Shown here one piece after another: positions 17,985-26,428 of a stretch of DNA of 64,000 nt (its first letter is position 1; every line of letters begins with the position of its first letter). Origin of the DNA: Insolitispirillum peregrinum (GTDB lineage: Bacteria > Pseudomonadota > Alphaproteobacteria > Rhodospirillales > Rhodospirillaceae); NCBI RefSeq assembly GCF_900156605.1, contig NZ_FTOA01000001.1:1-64000 (forward strand), written 5' to 3'. Both the position numbers and the translations under genes were made by a program. The notes beneath the pieces are model-generated. The model ran no database searches and was not told where the DNA came from. It was given only the letters and a program-made list of their open reading frames with translations.

Positions 17985-18494
17985 GTGGCTTTATCTGTTC
18001 CGGAAACCCTCACCGCAGTCCATGATGTTTCGGCATTTTCCTGCGGCAAGCCGGTGCTTGACCACTGGCTGAAAACGCGCGCCTTGTCCAATCAGCTCAA
18101 GGGGTTTACGGCGGTTATCGTTGTTCACGACGCCGGGCGGGTTGTCGGGTACTATGGACTGGCACCGACGGCGGTGGTTCCTGCTGTTTTGCCGCGCTCG
18201 ATCCGCACCGGACAACCACCTGATCCTGTGCCCTGCCTGCTGCTCGGACAACTTGCGACGGATACCGCCTGGGCCGGGCAAGGAATTGGCACCGGTTTGG
18301 TGAAACATGCCCTTCAGCGGTGTGTTCTTGCTGCGCGTCTGATCGGTGGCCGGGCCTTGATGGTCAATGCTGTTGATGACGAGGCCGCCCGGTTCTGGCG
18401 GCGACGTGGCTTTATGGCCACAAAGGATGATCCGTTGATCCTGTTCCGGTCAATCGCTGATATTGCCGCGACGGTGGCGGATACTCGGTCTTGA
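17985..18494 (+). CDS. tacT: GNAT-family acetyltransferase toxin (TacT type)
   Basis: A 169-residue GNAT acetyltransferase directly after the DUF1778 antitoxin. TacT toxins acetylate the amino group of charged tRNAs and so block translation. The acetyl-CoA loop is GQGIGTGL near residue 105. The start of the domain (SAFSCGKPVLDHWL) and the C-terminal ARFWRRRGFMATKDDPLILF fit the subfamily. It starts with GTG, three bases beyond the tacA stop. Two GC-rich hairpins follow. Confidence 0.87.
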   Translation: MALSVPETLTAVHDVSAFSCGKPVLDHWLKTRALSNQLKGFTAVIVVHDAGRVVGYYGLAPTAVVPAVLPRSIRTGQPPDPVPCLLLGQLATDTAWAGQGIGTGLVKHALQRCVLAARLIGGRALMVNAVDDEAARFWRRRGFMATKDDPLILFRSIADIAATVADTRS

Positions 18495-18503
18495 AGCGGA
18501 ACG

Positions 18504-18561
18504 GCCCCCATTTCTTTGATAATCAAAGAAAAATGGGGGCTTGGGGGCATTGGCCCCCAAG
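18504..18561. terminator. Two successive hairpins between tacT and pyc
   Basis: The first hairpin (18504-18540) pairs GCCCCCATTT-CTTTGAT with ATCAAAG-AAATGGGGGC. The second (18540-18561) pairs CTTGGGGGC with GCCCCCAAG around a 4-base loop. They lie between the convergent tacT and pyc genes and probably act as terminators for both. Confidence 0.65.
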
Positions 18562-18582
18562 CGGGTGCGGGCGGCAGCCTGC

Positions 18583-21500
18583 CTATTCCAGCACGATCAG
18601 CAGGTCCTTCATCTCCACCGGCTGGCGGGGGGTGACGGCGATGCGCTTGACGGTTCCGGCCCGTTCGGCGCGGACGGCGGTTTCCATCTTCATCGCTTCG
18701 AGGGACAGCAACAGCTCGCCCTTTTCGACCTTCTGGCCTTCGGTGACGGCGATGCTGACCACCAGACCCGGCATCGGGGCCGGAACGTGGTCCGGGTTGC
18801 CGTCTTCGGCCTTGGGTTGGGCCGGGCGGGCCGGGGCGACGGCCTTGTCGGCAATCTGCACCGTGCGCGGCTGGCCGTTCAGTTCAAAGAACACCTTGCG
18901 GCGGCCCTGTTCGTCGGCCTCGCTGATCGCCAGCAGGCGGACGATCAGGGCTTTGCCGCGTTCCAGCTCGATGGCGACTTCTTCGCCCGGCTGCATGCCG
19001 TAGAAGAACACCGCCGTCGGCAGGGTCGAGACATCGCCATAGTCGCGCAGATGGGCGGCGAAGTCGGTGAACACCTTGGGGTACATCAGATAGGACGCCA
19101 GTTCGTCGTCGCTGATCGGGCGACCGACGGCGGCTTCGGCCTTGGCGCGCACAGCGGCCAGATCGGCGGGCGGCATGATCGCGCCCGGACGGTCGGTGAA
19201 CGGCTGCACGCTTTTCAGCACCTTGGCTTGCAGGTCAGCAGGCCAGCCCCCCGGCGGCTGGCCCAGCTCGCCACGGAACAACTGCACCACTGAATCCGGG
19301 AAGGCGATTTCCTTGTCCGGGTTGGTGACATCCGACGGCGTCAGGCCGCTGGTGACCATCATCAGCGCCATGTCACCGACCACCTTCGAGGTCGGCGTCA
19401 CCTTGACGATATCGCCGAACAGCTCGTTGACATCGACATAGGCGTGGGCCACCTGATCCCACTTTTCCTCGATCCCCAGCGAGCGCGCCTGTTGCCGCAG
19501 GTTGGTGTACTGACCGCCGGGCATTTCGTGCAGATAGACTTCGGCGGTACCGGACTTGATATCGGCCTCGAACGGGGCATAGGTCGCCCGCACCCGTTCC
19601 CAGTACACCGAGACGCGGTTGAGGGTTTCCTGATCCAGCCCCGGATCGCGCGGATGACCCTTCAGCGCCGCCGCCAGCGAGCCGAGCGGCGGTTGCGAGG
19701 TGGTGCCGCTCATCGCGTCCATCGCCGCATCGACCACATCAACCCCGGCATCGACCGCCGCCAGCACGCTGGCCGACGACAGGCCCGAGGTGTCGTGGGT
19801 GTGGAAGTGGATCGGAATGCCGACTTCTTCCTTCAGCGCCTTGAACAGCATCGCGGCGGCACGCGGCTTGACCAGACCGGCCATGTCCTTGACGCCCAGA
19901 ATGTTGGCTCCGGCCTTTTCCAGTTGCTTGGCCAGATCAACGTAATACTTCAGGTCGTACTTTGAGCGGGCCGGGTTGCCGATGTCGCCGGTGTAGCAAA
20001 TGGCCGCTTCGCACAGGGCACCGGTTTCGCGCACCGCGTCGATGGCAAAGCGCATGTTGTCGACCCAGTTCAGGCAGTCGAACACCCGGAACACGTCGAT
20101 CCCGCCCTTGGCGGCGCGTTCGATGAAATAGCGCACCACGTTGTCAGGGTAGTTGGTATAGCCGACCGCATTGGCCGAGCGCAGCAGCATTTGCAGCAGC
20201 AGGTTCGGCATCGCCTGCCGCAGCCCGGCCAGCCGTTCCCACGGGTCTTCCTTCAGGAAGCGCATCGCCACGTCAAAGGTTGCCCCGCCCCAGCATTCGA
20301 CCGAGAACAGGTTCGGCAGCAGGCGGGCATAGGCCGGAGCCACCGCCAGCAGGTCATGGCTGCGCACGCGGGTGGCCAGCAGTGACTGATGGGCATCGCG
20401 GAAAGTGGTGTCGGTGATCATCACCTGCGGCTGGTCGCGCAGCCAGCGCGCAAAGCCTTCGGCCCCCAGCTCGTCGAGCTTTTGCTTGGTGCCTGCCTGC
20501 GGCTCGCTGGCCGGATAGGGCAGGGGCTCGCAGACCGGCATGTGGGCCGGGTGCTTCAGACCGGCCACTTCGGGGTTGCCGTTGACCATCACCTCGCCGA
20601 CGAACTTCAGCAGGCGGGTGGCGCGGTCCTTGCGGGCCTGATGGGCAAACAGCTCGGGCGTTTCGTCGATGAAGCGGGTGGTGTAGGCGCACGAGGCAAA
20701 CAGCGGGTGACCAATGACCGACTCAAGGAAGGTCAGGTTGGTCGCCACCCCACGGATGCGGAATTCGCGTAGGGCGCGGTCCATGCGCTTGATCGCCTCT
20801 TCCGGCGACGGCGCCCAGGCGGTGACCTTTTCCAGCAGCGAGTCATAGTGGCGGGTGATCAGCGCGCCGGAAAAGGCGGTGCCGCCGTCCAGACGAATCC
20901 CGAAGCCGTTGGCCCCGCGATAGGCGGTGATGCGGCCATAGTCGGGGATGAAGTTGTTTGACGGGTCTTCGGTGGTGATGCGGCACTGGATGGCGTGGCC
21001 GTTCAGGCGCAGGCCGTCCTGCTGCGGGACGCCGGTTTCCGCCGAGCCGATCAGCGCGCCGCCTGCGATCTGGATCTGGGCCTTGACGATATCAATGCCG
21101 GTGACCACTTCGGTGACGGTGTGTTCGACCTGGACGCGCGGGTTGACTTCGATGAAGTAGAACAGGCCGCTGTCGGCATCCATCAGGAATTCGACCGTCC
21201 CGGCGTTCTCGTAGCGTACGGCTCGCGCCAGCCGCAGGGCGGCATCGCACAGACCCGCCCGCTGCCCGGCATCAAGGTACGGAGCGGGAGCACGTTCGAC
21301 CACTTTCTGGTTGCGGCGCTGCACGGTGCAGTCGCGTTCAAACAGGTGGACCAGATTGCCCTGGCTGTCGCCCAGAATCTGCACTTCGACGTGACGGGCG
21401 CGACGGACCAGCTTTTCCAGATAGACTTCATCGTTGCCAAAGGCGGCCTTGGCTTCGCGGCGGGCGGTGGCGACCAGATCGGGCAGCGTCTCGGGGCCTT

Positions 21501-22026
21501 CGACCACCCGCATGCCGCGCCCGCCGCCGCCCCAACTGGCCTTCAGCATCAGCGGATAGCCGATGGCGGCGGCCATCGCCAGACACTGATCCATCTCGGC
21601 GGGCAGCGGGCCGGTGGCGGGCATCACCGGAACGTCGGCCTGTACGGCGGCCTGACGGGCGGCGACCTTGTTGCCCAGCACCCGCATCACATGCGAGCTG
21701 GGACCAACGAAAATCAGCCCGGCGGCGCGACAGGCATCGGCAAACTCGGGGTTTTCCGACAGCAGGCCATAGCCGGGATGCACCGCATCGGCACCGGTTT
21801 CCACCGCCACCCGCACGATTTCGTCAATCGACAGATAGGCTTCGATCGGGCCTTTGCCCTTGCCGATCTGATAGCTCTCATCCGCCTTGAAGCGGTGCAG
21901 GGCAAAGCGGTCTTCCTGCGAATAGACCGCCACGGTGGACATGCCCAGTTCGGTGGCGGCACGACAGATACGAATGGCAATTTCGCCGCGGTTGGCGACC
22001 AGCAGCTTGCGGATGGGCCTGGACAT
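18583..22026 (-). CDS. pyc: Pyruvate carboxylase
   Basis: Pyruvate carboxylase makes oxaloacetate from pyruvate, bicarbonate and ATP, refilling the TCA cycle. The 1147 residues match the family length. The biotin carboxylase domain spans about 1-450 (ATP-grasp GGGGRGMRVV), the carboxyltransferase domain about 530-805 (DTTFRDAHQSL), and the biotinyl domain the last 75 residues, with biotinyl Lys K1113 in EAMKMETA. It connects to the lactate genes, since both lactate isomers are oxidised to pyruvate. A GntR/FCD regulator is divergently encoded 201 bases away, with a palindrome between the genes. Confidence 0.97.
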   Translation of the reverse strand: MSRPIRKLLVANRGEIAIRICRAATELGMSTVAVYSQEDRFALHRFKADESYQIGKGKGPIEAYLSIDEIVRVAVETGADAVHPGYGLLSENPEFADACRAAGLIFVGPSSHVMRVLGNKVAARQAAVQADVPVMPATGPLPAEMDQCLAMAAAIGYPLMLKASWGGGGRGMRVVEGPETLPDLVATARREAKAAFGNDEVYLEKLVRRARHVEVQILGDSQGNLVHLFERDCTVQRRNQKVVERAPAPYLDAGQRAGLCDAALRLARAVRYENAGTVEFLMDADSGLFYFIEVNPRVQVEHTVTEVVTGIDIVKAQIQIAGGALIGSAETGVPQQDGLRLNGHAIQCRITTEDPSNNFIPDYGRITAYRGANGFGIRLDGGTAFSGALITRHYDSLLEKVTAWAPSPEEAIKRMDRALREFRIRGVATNLTFLESVIGHPLFASCAYTTRFIDETPELFAHQARKDRATRLLKFVGEVMVNGNPEVAGLKHPAHMPVCEPLPYPASEPQAGTKQKLDELGAEGFARWLRDQPQVMITDTTFRDAHQSLLATRVRSHDLLAVAPAYARLLPNLFSVECWGGATFDVAMRFLKEDPWERLAGLRQAMPNLLLQMLLRSANAVGYTNYPDNVVRYFIERAAKGGIDVFRVFDCLNWVDNMRFAIDAVRETGALCEAAICYTGDIGNPARSKYDLKYYVDLAKQLEKAGANILGVKDMAGLVKPRAAAMLFKALKEEVGIPIHFHTHDTSGLSSASVLAAVDAGVDVVDAAMDAMSGTTSQPPLGSLAAALKGHPRDPGLDQETLNRVSVYWERVRATYAPFEADIKSGTAEVYLHEMPGGQYTNLRQQARSLGIEEKWDQVAHAYVDVNELFGDIVKVTPTSKVVGDMALMMVTSGLTPSDVTNPDKEIAFPDSVVQLFRGELGQPPGGWPADLQAKVLKSVQPFTDRPGAIMPPADLAAVRAKAEAAVGRPISDDELASYLMYPKVFTDFAAHLRDYGDVSTLPTAVFFYGMQPGEEVAIELERGKALIVRLLAISEADEQGRRKVFFELNGQPRTVQIADKAVAPARPAQPKAEDGNPDHVPAPMPGLVVSIAVTEGQKVEKGELLLSLEAMKMETAVRAERAGTVKRIAVTPRQPVEMKDLLIVLE

Positions 22027-22079
22027 CTGCGAACATCTCCAAGAGAATGGACCAAAGCATGCTTGATTGGATAACTTTT

Positions 22080-22096
22080 TTTACCAATATTGTAAA
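22080..22096. promoter_or_regulatory. Near-palindromic operator candidate between pyc and the GntR gene
   Basis: TTTACCAATATTGTAAA is the perfect 16-bp palindrome TTTACAATATTGTAAA with one C inserted. It sits in the AT-rich gap 54 bases upstream of pyc and is the best candidate binding site for the adjacent FCD-type regulator. Confidence 0.35.
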
Positions 22097-22227
22097 TGCA
22101 GTCATTTTAATTTTCCACCGGCCCCGGTCTAGACAAACCGGGTCGCCATACCCCATAAACCCCGTGTTGTTTTTCGGCGGGGCTTTCCCCGGTTGTCCCG
22201 TCTTTCCCAGTTGTACGGTGTGCTGTC

Positions 22228-23004
22228 ATGACCGATCCTATCCGCCCGGCCAAACTGGCCGATACCATCGCCGATCATCTGGAGCAGTTGATTCTGGAAG
22301 GAAGCCTGCGCCCCGGCGAGCGCCTGCTGCCCGAGCGGGAACTGGCGGCCAAGTTCGATGTTTCCCGGCCATCCCTGCGCGAGGCGCTGGACAAGCTGGA
22401 ACGCAAGGGGCTGGTCTATTCCGGCAAGGGCGGCGGAACGCACGTCGCCCCCCTGCTGGGAGAGGGCTTTACCACGCCGTTATCCACGGTGTTGCAACAG
22501 CATCCGGAAACCACCTTCGAGTATCTGGAATTTCGCGCCATTGTCGAGGGCTCTGCGGCCTATCTCGCCGCTTTGCGGGGGACGGATGTTGACCGCGATG
22601 TTCTCAAAGAGTGTTTCGAGCGGATGGAACAGGCCCATGGCGAGGAAGACCCGACCCACGAAGCCGACTCCGATGCCGATTTCCATCTGGCGATCTACGA
22701 GGCGTCGCACAACGTGGTGATGCTGCACATCATGCGCTCGCTGTCCGACATGCTGCGCAATGACGTGTTTTACAATCGCGCCAAGCTGTACCTGCGCAAA
22801 GGGGTGCGCGAGCTGTTGCTGGAGCAGCACCGCAACGTCTATCTGGCGATCATGAATGGCGACCCGCAGGCCGCCCGCATCGCTGCCGAGGCGCACATCA
22901 ACTTTACCCGTGATGCGCTGATGGAAATCGCCCGTGCCGATGCGCGGCTGGAAGTGTCGTTGCGGCGGATTGCCCGCACCGAGATCGTCGCCGAGCGTCG
23001 CTGA
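22228..23004 (+). CDS. GntR-family regulator, FCD subfamily (PdhR/LldR-like)
   Basis: A 258-residue regulator with an N-terminal winged helix (about residues 8-75, LRPGERLLPERELAAKFDVSRPSLREALDKL) and an FCD effector domain (about 90-230) with metal ligands in DADFH, LEQHR and AEAHI. It is divergent from pyc and closely related in its effector domain to the HTH-less protein at 2064-2669 in the lactate locus. By family it should sense pyruvate, lactate or a related 2-oxo or hydroxy acid. Likely targets are pyc and perhaps lutABC-dld. No strong ribosome site precedes the ATG. Confidence 0.88.
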   Translation: MTDPIRPAKLADTIADHLEQLILEGSLRPGERLLPERELAAKFDVSRPSLREALDKLERKGLVYSGKGGGTHVAPLLGEGFTTPLSTVLQQHPETTFEYLEFRAIVEGSAAYLAALRGTDVDRDVLKECFERMEQAHGEEDPTHEADSDADFHLAIYEASHNVVMLHIMRSLSDMLRNDVFYNRAKLYLRKGVRELLLEQHRNVYLAIMNGDPQAARIAAEAHINFTRDALMEIARADARLEVSLRRIARTEIVAERR

Positions 23005-23014
23005 CGTCTCTGGA

Positions 23015-26000
23015 TCACTCGGGAACCGGTTTATCCGGTTCCCCCATCCCGAACAGGGTCTTGAGGAACCCCGGTGCCAGTGCCGACAGGGCATTGACCG
23101 AAATGTCCGGCTCTTCGATCTTGCCGCGCACGCTGTAGGTGGCGGCAATCAGGCCGCCGCCTTCGGTAAAGCCGGACAACAGACCGCCCAGCAGGGGGAT
23201 TTTGCCTACCAGACTGTTGACGGCATAGGCGGGCACGACGGTGCCGCCGACATCGACCTCATCGCGGGTCAGGTCAACGCGGCCCGAGCCGGTGATCCCC
23301 AGCGCCGCGCCGCTGGTCTGGAAGTCACGCAGCAGCAGCAGATCATCACTGAGGGTAAACGGCGCGGTCAGGTGGTCAAAGCCGATGCCTTCGCCGCGCA
23401 GGCTGTCGAGGATGCCGGTCAGAGCGGCGACCGACAGGACGCGGGCCAGAATGGGGGCATTGACCAGCCGGTAATCGTTGATTTCGAGAGTACCGGTCGA
23501 AATGCCTTCCGGGGTGACGGTTCCCGAGGCCTTCAGGGTGCCGCCCTGCATGGTCCCCAGCATCCCCAGCGAGCGCAGCAGCCCCCCGGCATTGCTGCTT
23601 TCGACCTTGAAAGACCGCTTGTCCGGCAGGGTGCCGCGATTGGTGCGTGGGGTCAGGCTATACTGAAAGCTGTCGTTGCCTTCGACCTGCCCGGACACCT
23701 CGGCCCAGCGCCACACGCCATCCACGCGGCGGGCCTGCGCGTCGATCAGGTCCAGCGTTCCGTCTTCGGCCATCCATACCGTGTCAAAGCGGGCCTTGAT
23801 GGTCAGCGGTGGCAGAGTCTCCGGCTCGGGTTTGCTGGCAGGAGTTCCGGCGGCAGCCGTCGCAGCGGGCTTGCGGCGCATGAACGGGACCAGATCAAAG
23901 GCCGATCCGTGCAGGTCCACCAGATAGCCGCCATCATCCTGCCGGGTCAGCGAACCGGCAAAGTCGCTGGCATCAATGCGGGCCCGGTTGATGTCCAGCC
24001 GTTGCAGGCCGCTTTTCTCGTCCAGATCCACCCGGCCTTCCAGCGCCAGCCTGTCGCCCGAGGTAACCTTGAAGCTGGGGACTTCGCGCACCGAACTGCC
24101 TGCCATCCGCACCGCCACCGACGCCTGCGCCGGGGTGCCAGCGGCCTTGTGCCAGTCAAGGCCGGGAATGTTCAGTCCGGCATTTTTCAGGTCAACCTCG
24201 GCCTGCAGGGTGCTGAGGGTGGAATTGACAATCGTCAGGTCAATGTCGGCGGTGGCCGGGCCGCTGATATAGCGCGGGGTAAACGGTGGGAAGGTCAGGC
24301 CGAAAATGCCGCGCTTGTCTTCCTCGACCACCGCATGGACCTTGTAGCGGCTGCGATAGGGGCGGCCGGAAAAGACCTCTTTCCAGACGAATGACGCCGG
24401 GACGCCGCCAATCCCTGCCTGTCCCTTGGCATTCAGGGCCTTGGTGTCCACATCCAGCGTCAGGTCGCCGTCGGTCAGGTCCTGCCCGAACACCGCCCCG
24501 GTGAGCGAGACGCCGCTGAGCTTGCCATGGGCCTTGACGTCGATCTGGTCCAGCTTCAGGTCGGCCAGTGGCGGAAAGCGCATCTGCAGGGTGGTTTCGG
24601 CCTTGCCCCGGGCCTGAGAAGGCTTCAGGCCCAGCTTGCTGGCGTAGCCCAGCGGCGGGCTGTCGATCACCATCAGGGCGGCGGGCAGGGCACCGTCGAT
24701 TTGCAGGGAAATGTCGGTCATCTGTTCGGGAGCATCGAGACCGGTCATCAGGACTGTCCCCTTTTGCACCTGCAACGGCTCTTGCCCCGGCAAGGGAACC
24801 GCACCGCTGTGGACGGTGATGTCCAGCGTGTCGAGGGCAAAGGCGACATCGGCCACCCCATCGCGCACCGCCGGCATCGGGGGCAGATAATCGACGGTCA
24901 TGCCGGTGGCATGCAGCAGGCCTTTCAGGTGAACCGGTTCCAGACTGGCAAGGTCCGCCCCCTTCAGGGCCAGATCCCAGCGACCTTTTTCGGCGATGCC
25001 ATCGCGCAGGTGAGTGATCACCCAGTCGCGGGGGTTGGGGGCCACCACCTGCGGCCACCATGCCGCCAGTGCTGCCACCGGCACGGCTTCGGTTTCTGCG
25101 ATCACCTGCCCTTGCAGGCCACCGGCATCGGCGGGGCGCAGATGGGCGGTGACCGAGACGCGCGACGTGCCTGTTCCCTGTGGTGGGGTCAGCAGGATGT
25201 TCAGTTTGCTGAGAGCCAGTTCACGCAGGGCCGCCGGGTGATCGGCCACATCCAGCAGGTCCTGGCCGGGTTGGGCCTCGGCATGGGCGGCCAGCTCCAG
25301 CCCCTTGACGGTGTAATCGGCTCCGACGCCGGTTTCCGCAGGCAAGTGGACCTGCCCATGATCGGCGATCAGGGTGGCAGCCAGCCGGTCCAGCCGCAGG
25401 TGCTGTGGGGTGATGGTCAGGGCGGCGCTGAGGGTGCCCCCCAGCGGCAGGTCGATCCCGGCCAGTGGAGCCAGTTGGGGCAGAACCTCGGCGAATTCGT
25501 TGGGCTCGATCCCGGCCATGCTCAGATCAAGAGTCAGGGACTGGGTGGCGGCGACATAATGGCCTTGCAGATCAAGGCGCAACGGGTCGGGGTCGGGTTG
25601 CCCGGCCAGTGGAGTGATGTCAACCGCCATCGAGGCGGTCAGGGCAATCCCCGCCTGTCCTTCTCGCTGCAGATCGGCTGACGCTTGCGGGACGTGCCAG
25701 GTGACGCCAAGCTGGCGATCCTCGATTTCCGCATCGGCGTCAACCAGCCGTACCCGTCGCAGTTCGGCCAGCGGACCGGCCTTTTCAGTGTCGCCAGCGA
25801 GGGCGGCCAGCAGGATGCCCAGCATGTCATTGCCGCGCTGGTCTGGCTCGGGGGGCAGACTGGCCGGGTCGGCCTTGGGCTGGGCAAACAGGCCCAGATT
25901 GACCGCGCCATCGCTGCCCCGGACCAGTTTCAGGTGCGGGCGGACGATATCCAGACTGCGCAGGCGGAGCTGTCCGCGGATCAGCCAGCGGGGGGAGACT

Positions 26001-26299
26001 TCGACGGCGGCTTCGGGCAGGCTGGCGACCAGGGTGCCGTTGCTGTCTTCGGCGCGGACGCCGGTCACCTGCAAGGCTAACGGGTGATCGCCGCCGGACC
26101 ATGCCACCAGCACGTCGCCCAGCCGCAACCGCAAGGGTGCACCGTCAACGTTGACTGCGTCTTCCATGGACGGGGTCAAGGCACTCAGTGAAATCGGGCC
26201 CTGCGACAACCGCCACGCGGTCAGCCCCAGGCACAGCAAGATCAGCAGGGCAAAACCGCCAAGCACATGAAACAGGACTCTAACGGCGCCATGCACCAC
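23015..26299 (-). CDS. AsmA-like/DUF3971 envelope protein (YhdP-type)
   Basis: A very large (about 1094 residues) protein with one N-terminal membrane anchor (LFHVLGGFALLILLCLGLTAW) and a long periplasmic body of beta-strand repeats. The C-terminal AsmA-like region contains LRGEGIGFDHLTAPFTLSDDLL and GTVVPAYAVNSLVGKIPLLG. YhdP, TamB and AsmA relatives span the periplasm and help move phospholipids to the outer membrane. The frame is open back to 26533, but that would overlap divergent glnE. A GTG at 26299 just before the anchor is the most sensible start, with GGAG 11 bases upstream; the start is uncertain by some codons. Confidence 0.82.
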   Translation of the reverse strand: MVHGAVRVLFHVLGGFALLILLCLGLTAWRLSQGPISLSALTPSMEDAVNVDGAPLRLRLGDVLVAWSGGDHPLALQVTGVRAEDSNGTLVASLPEAAVEVSPRWLIRGQLRLRSLDIVRPHLKLVRGSDGAVNLGLFAQPKADPASLPPEPDQRGNDMLGILLAALAGDTEKAGPLAELRRVRLVDADAEIEDRQLGVTWHVPQASADLQREGQAGIALTASMAVDITPLAGQPDPDPLRLDLQGHYVAATQSLTLDLSMAGIEPNEFAEVLPQLAPLAGIDLPLGGTLSAALTITPQHLRLDRLAATLIADHGQVHLPAETGVGADYTVKGLELAAHAEAQPGQDLLDVADHPAALRELALSKLNILLTPPQGTGTSRVSVTAHLRPADAGGLQGQVIAETEAVPVAALAAWWPQVVAPNPRDWVITHLRDGIAEKGRWDLALKGADLASLEPVHLKGLLHATGMTVDYLPPMPAVRDGVADVAFALDTLDITVHSGAVPLPGQEPLQVQKGTVLMTGLDAPEQMTDISLQIDGALPAALMVIDSPPLGYASKLGLKPSQARGKAETTLQMRFPPLADLKLDQIDVKAHGKLSGVSLTGAVFGQDLTDGDLTLDVDTKALNAKGQAGIGGVPASFVWKEVFSGRPYRSRYKVHAVVEEDKRGIFGLTFPPFTPRYISGPATADIDLTIVNSTLSTLQAEVDLKNAGLNIPGLDWHKAAGTPAQASVAVRMAGSSVREVPSFKVTSGDRLALEGRVDLDEKSGLQRLDINRARIDASDFAGSLTRQDDGGYLVDLHGSAFDLVPFMRRKPAATAAAGTPASKPEPETLPPLTIKARFDTVWMAEDGTLDLIDAQARRVDGVWRWAEVSGQVEGNDSFQYSLTPRTNRGTLPDKRSFKVESSNAGGLLRSLGMLGTMQGGTLKASGTVTPEGISTGTLEINDYRLVNAPILARVLSVAALTGILDSLRGEGIGFDHLTAPFTLSDDLLLLRDFQTSGAALGITGSGRVDLTRDEVDVGGTVVPAYAVNSLVGKIPLLGGLLSGFTEGGGLIAATYSVRGKIEEPDISVNALSALAPGFLKTLFGMGEPDKPVPE

Positions 26300-26428
26300 C
26301 GGTGACCGAACTCCGGCTAAAAGGAAAACACCAACCGGACATTGACCGTACCCCCTGAAGTGGGTCAGTCTTGCCAGATAAAACCGGCCGCAGTTTGCGC
26401 TAAAAAACAGAAATAGGGAACGCCTGAT

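Noticed and set aside
22066-22088. ATTGG-N13-CCAAT as a PdhR box upstream of pyc
   Set aside because: PdhR half-sites are 3 bases apart; a 13-base spacer does not fit.
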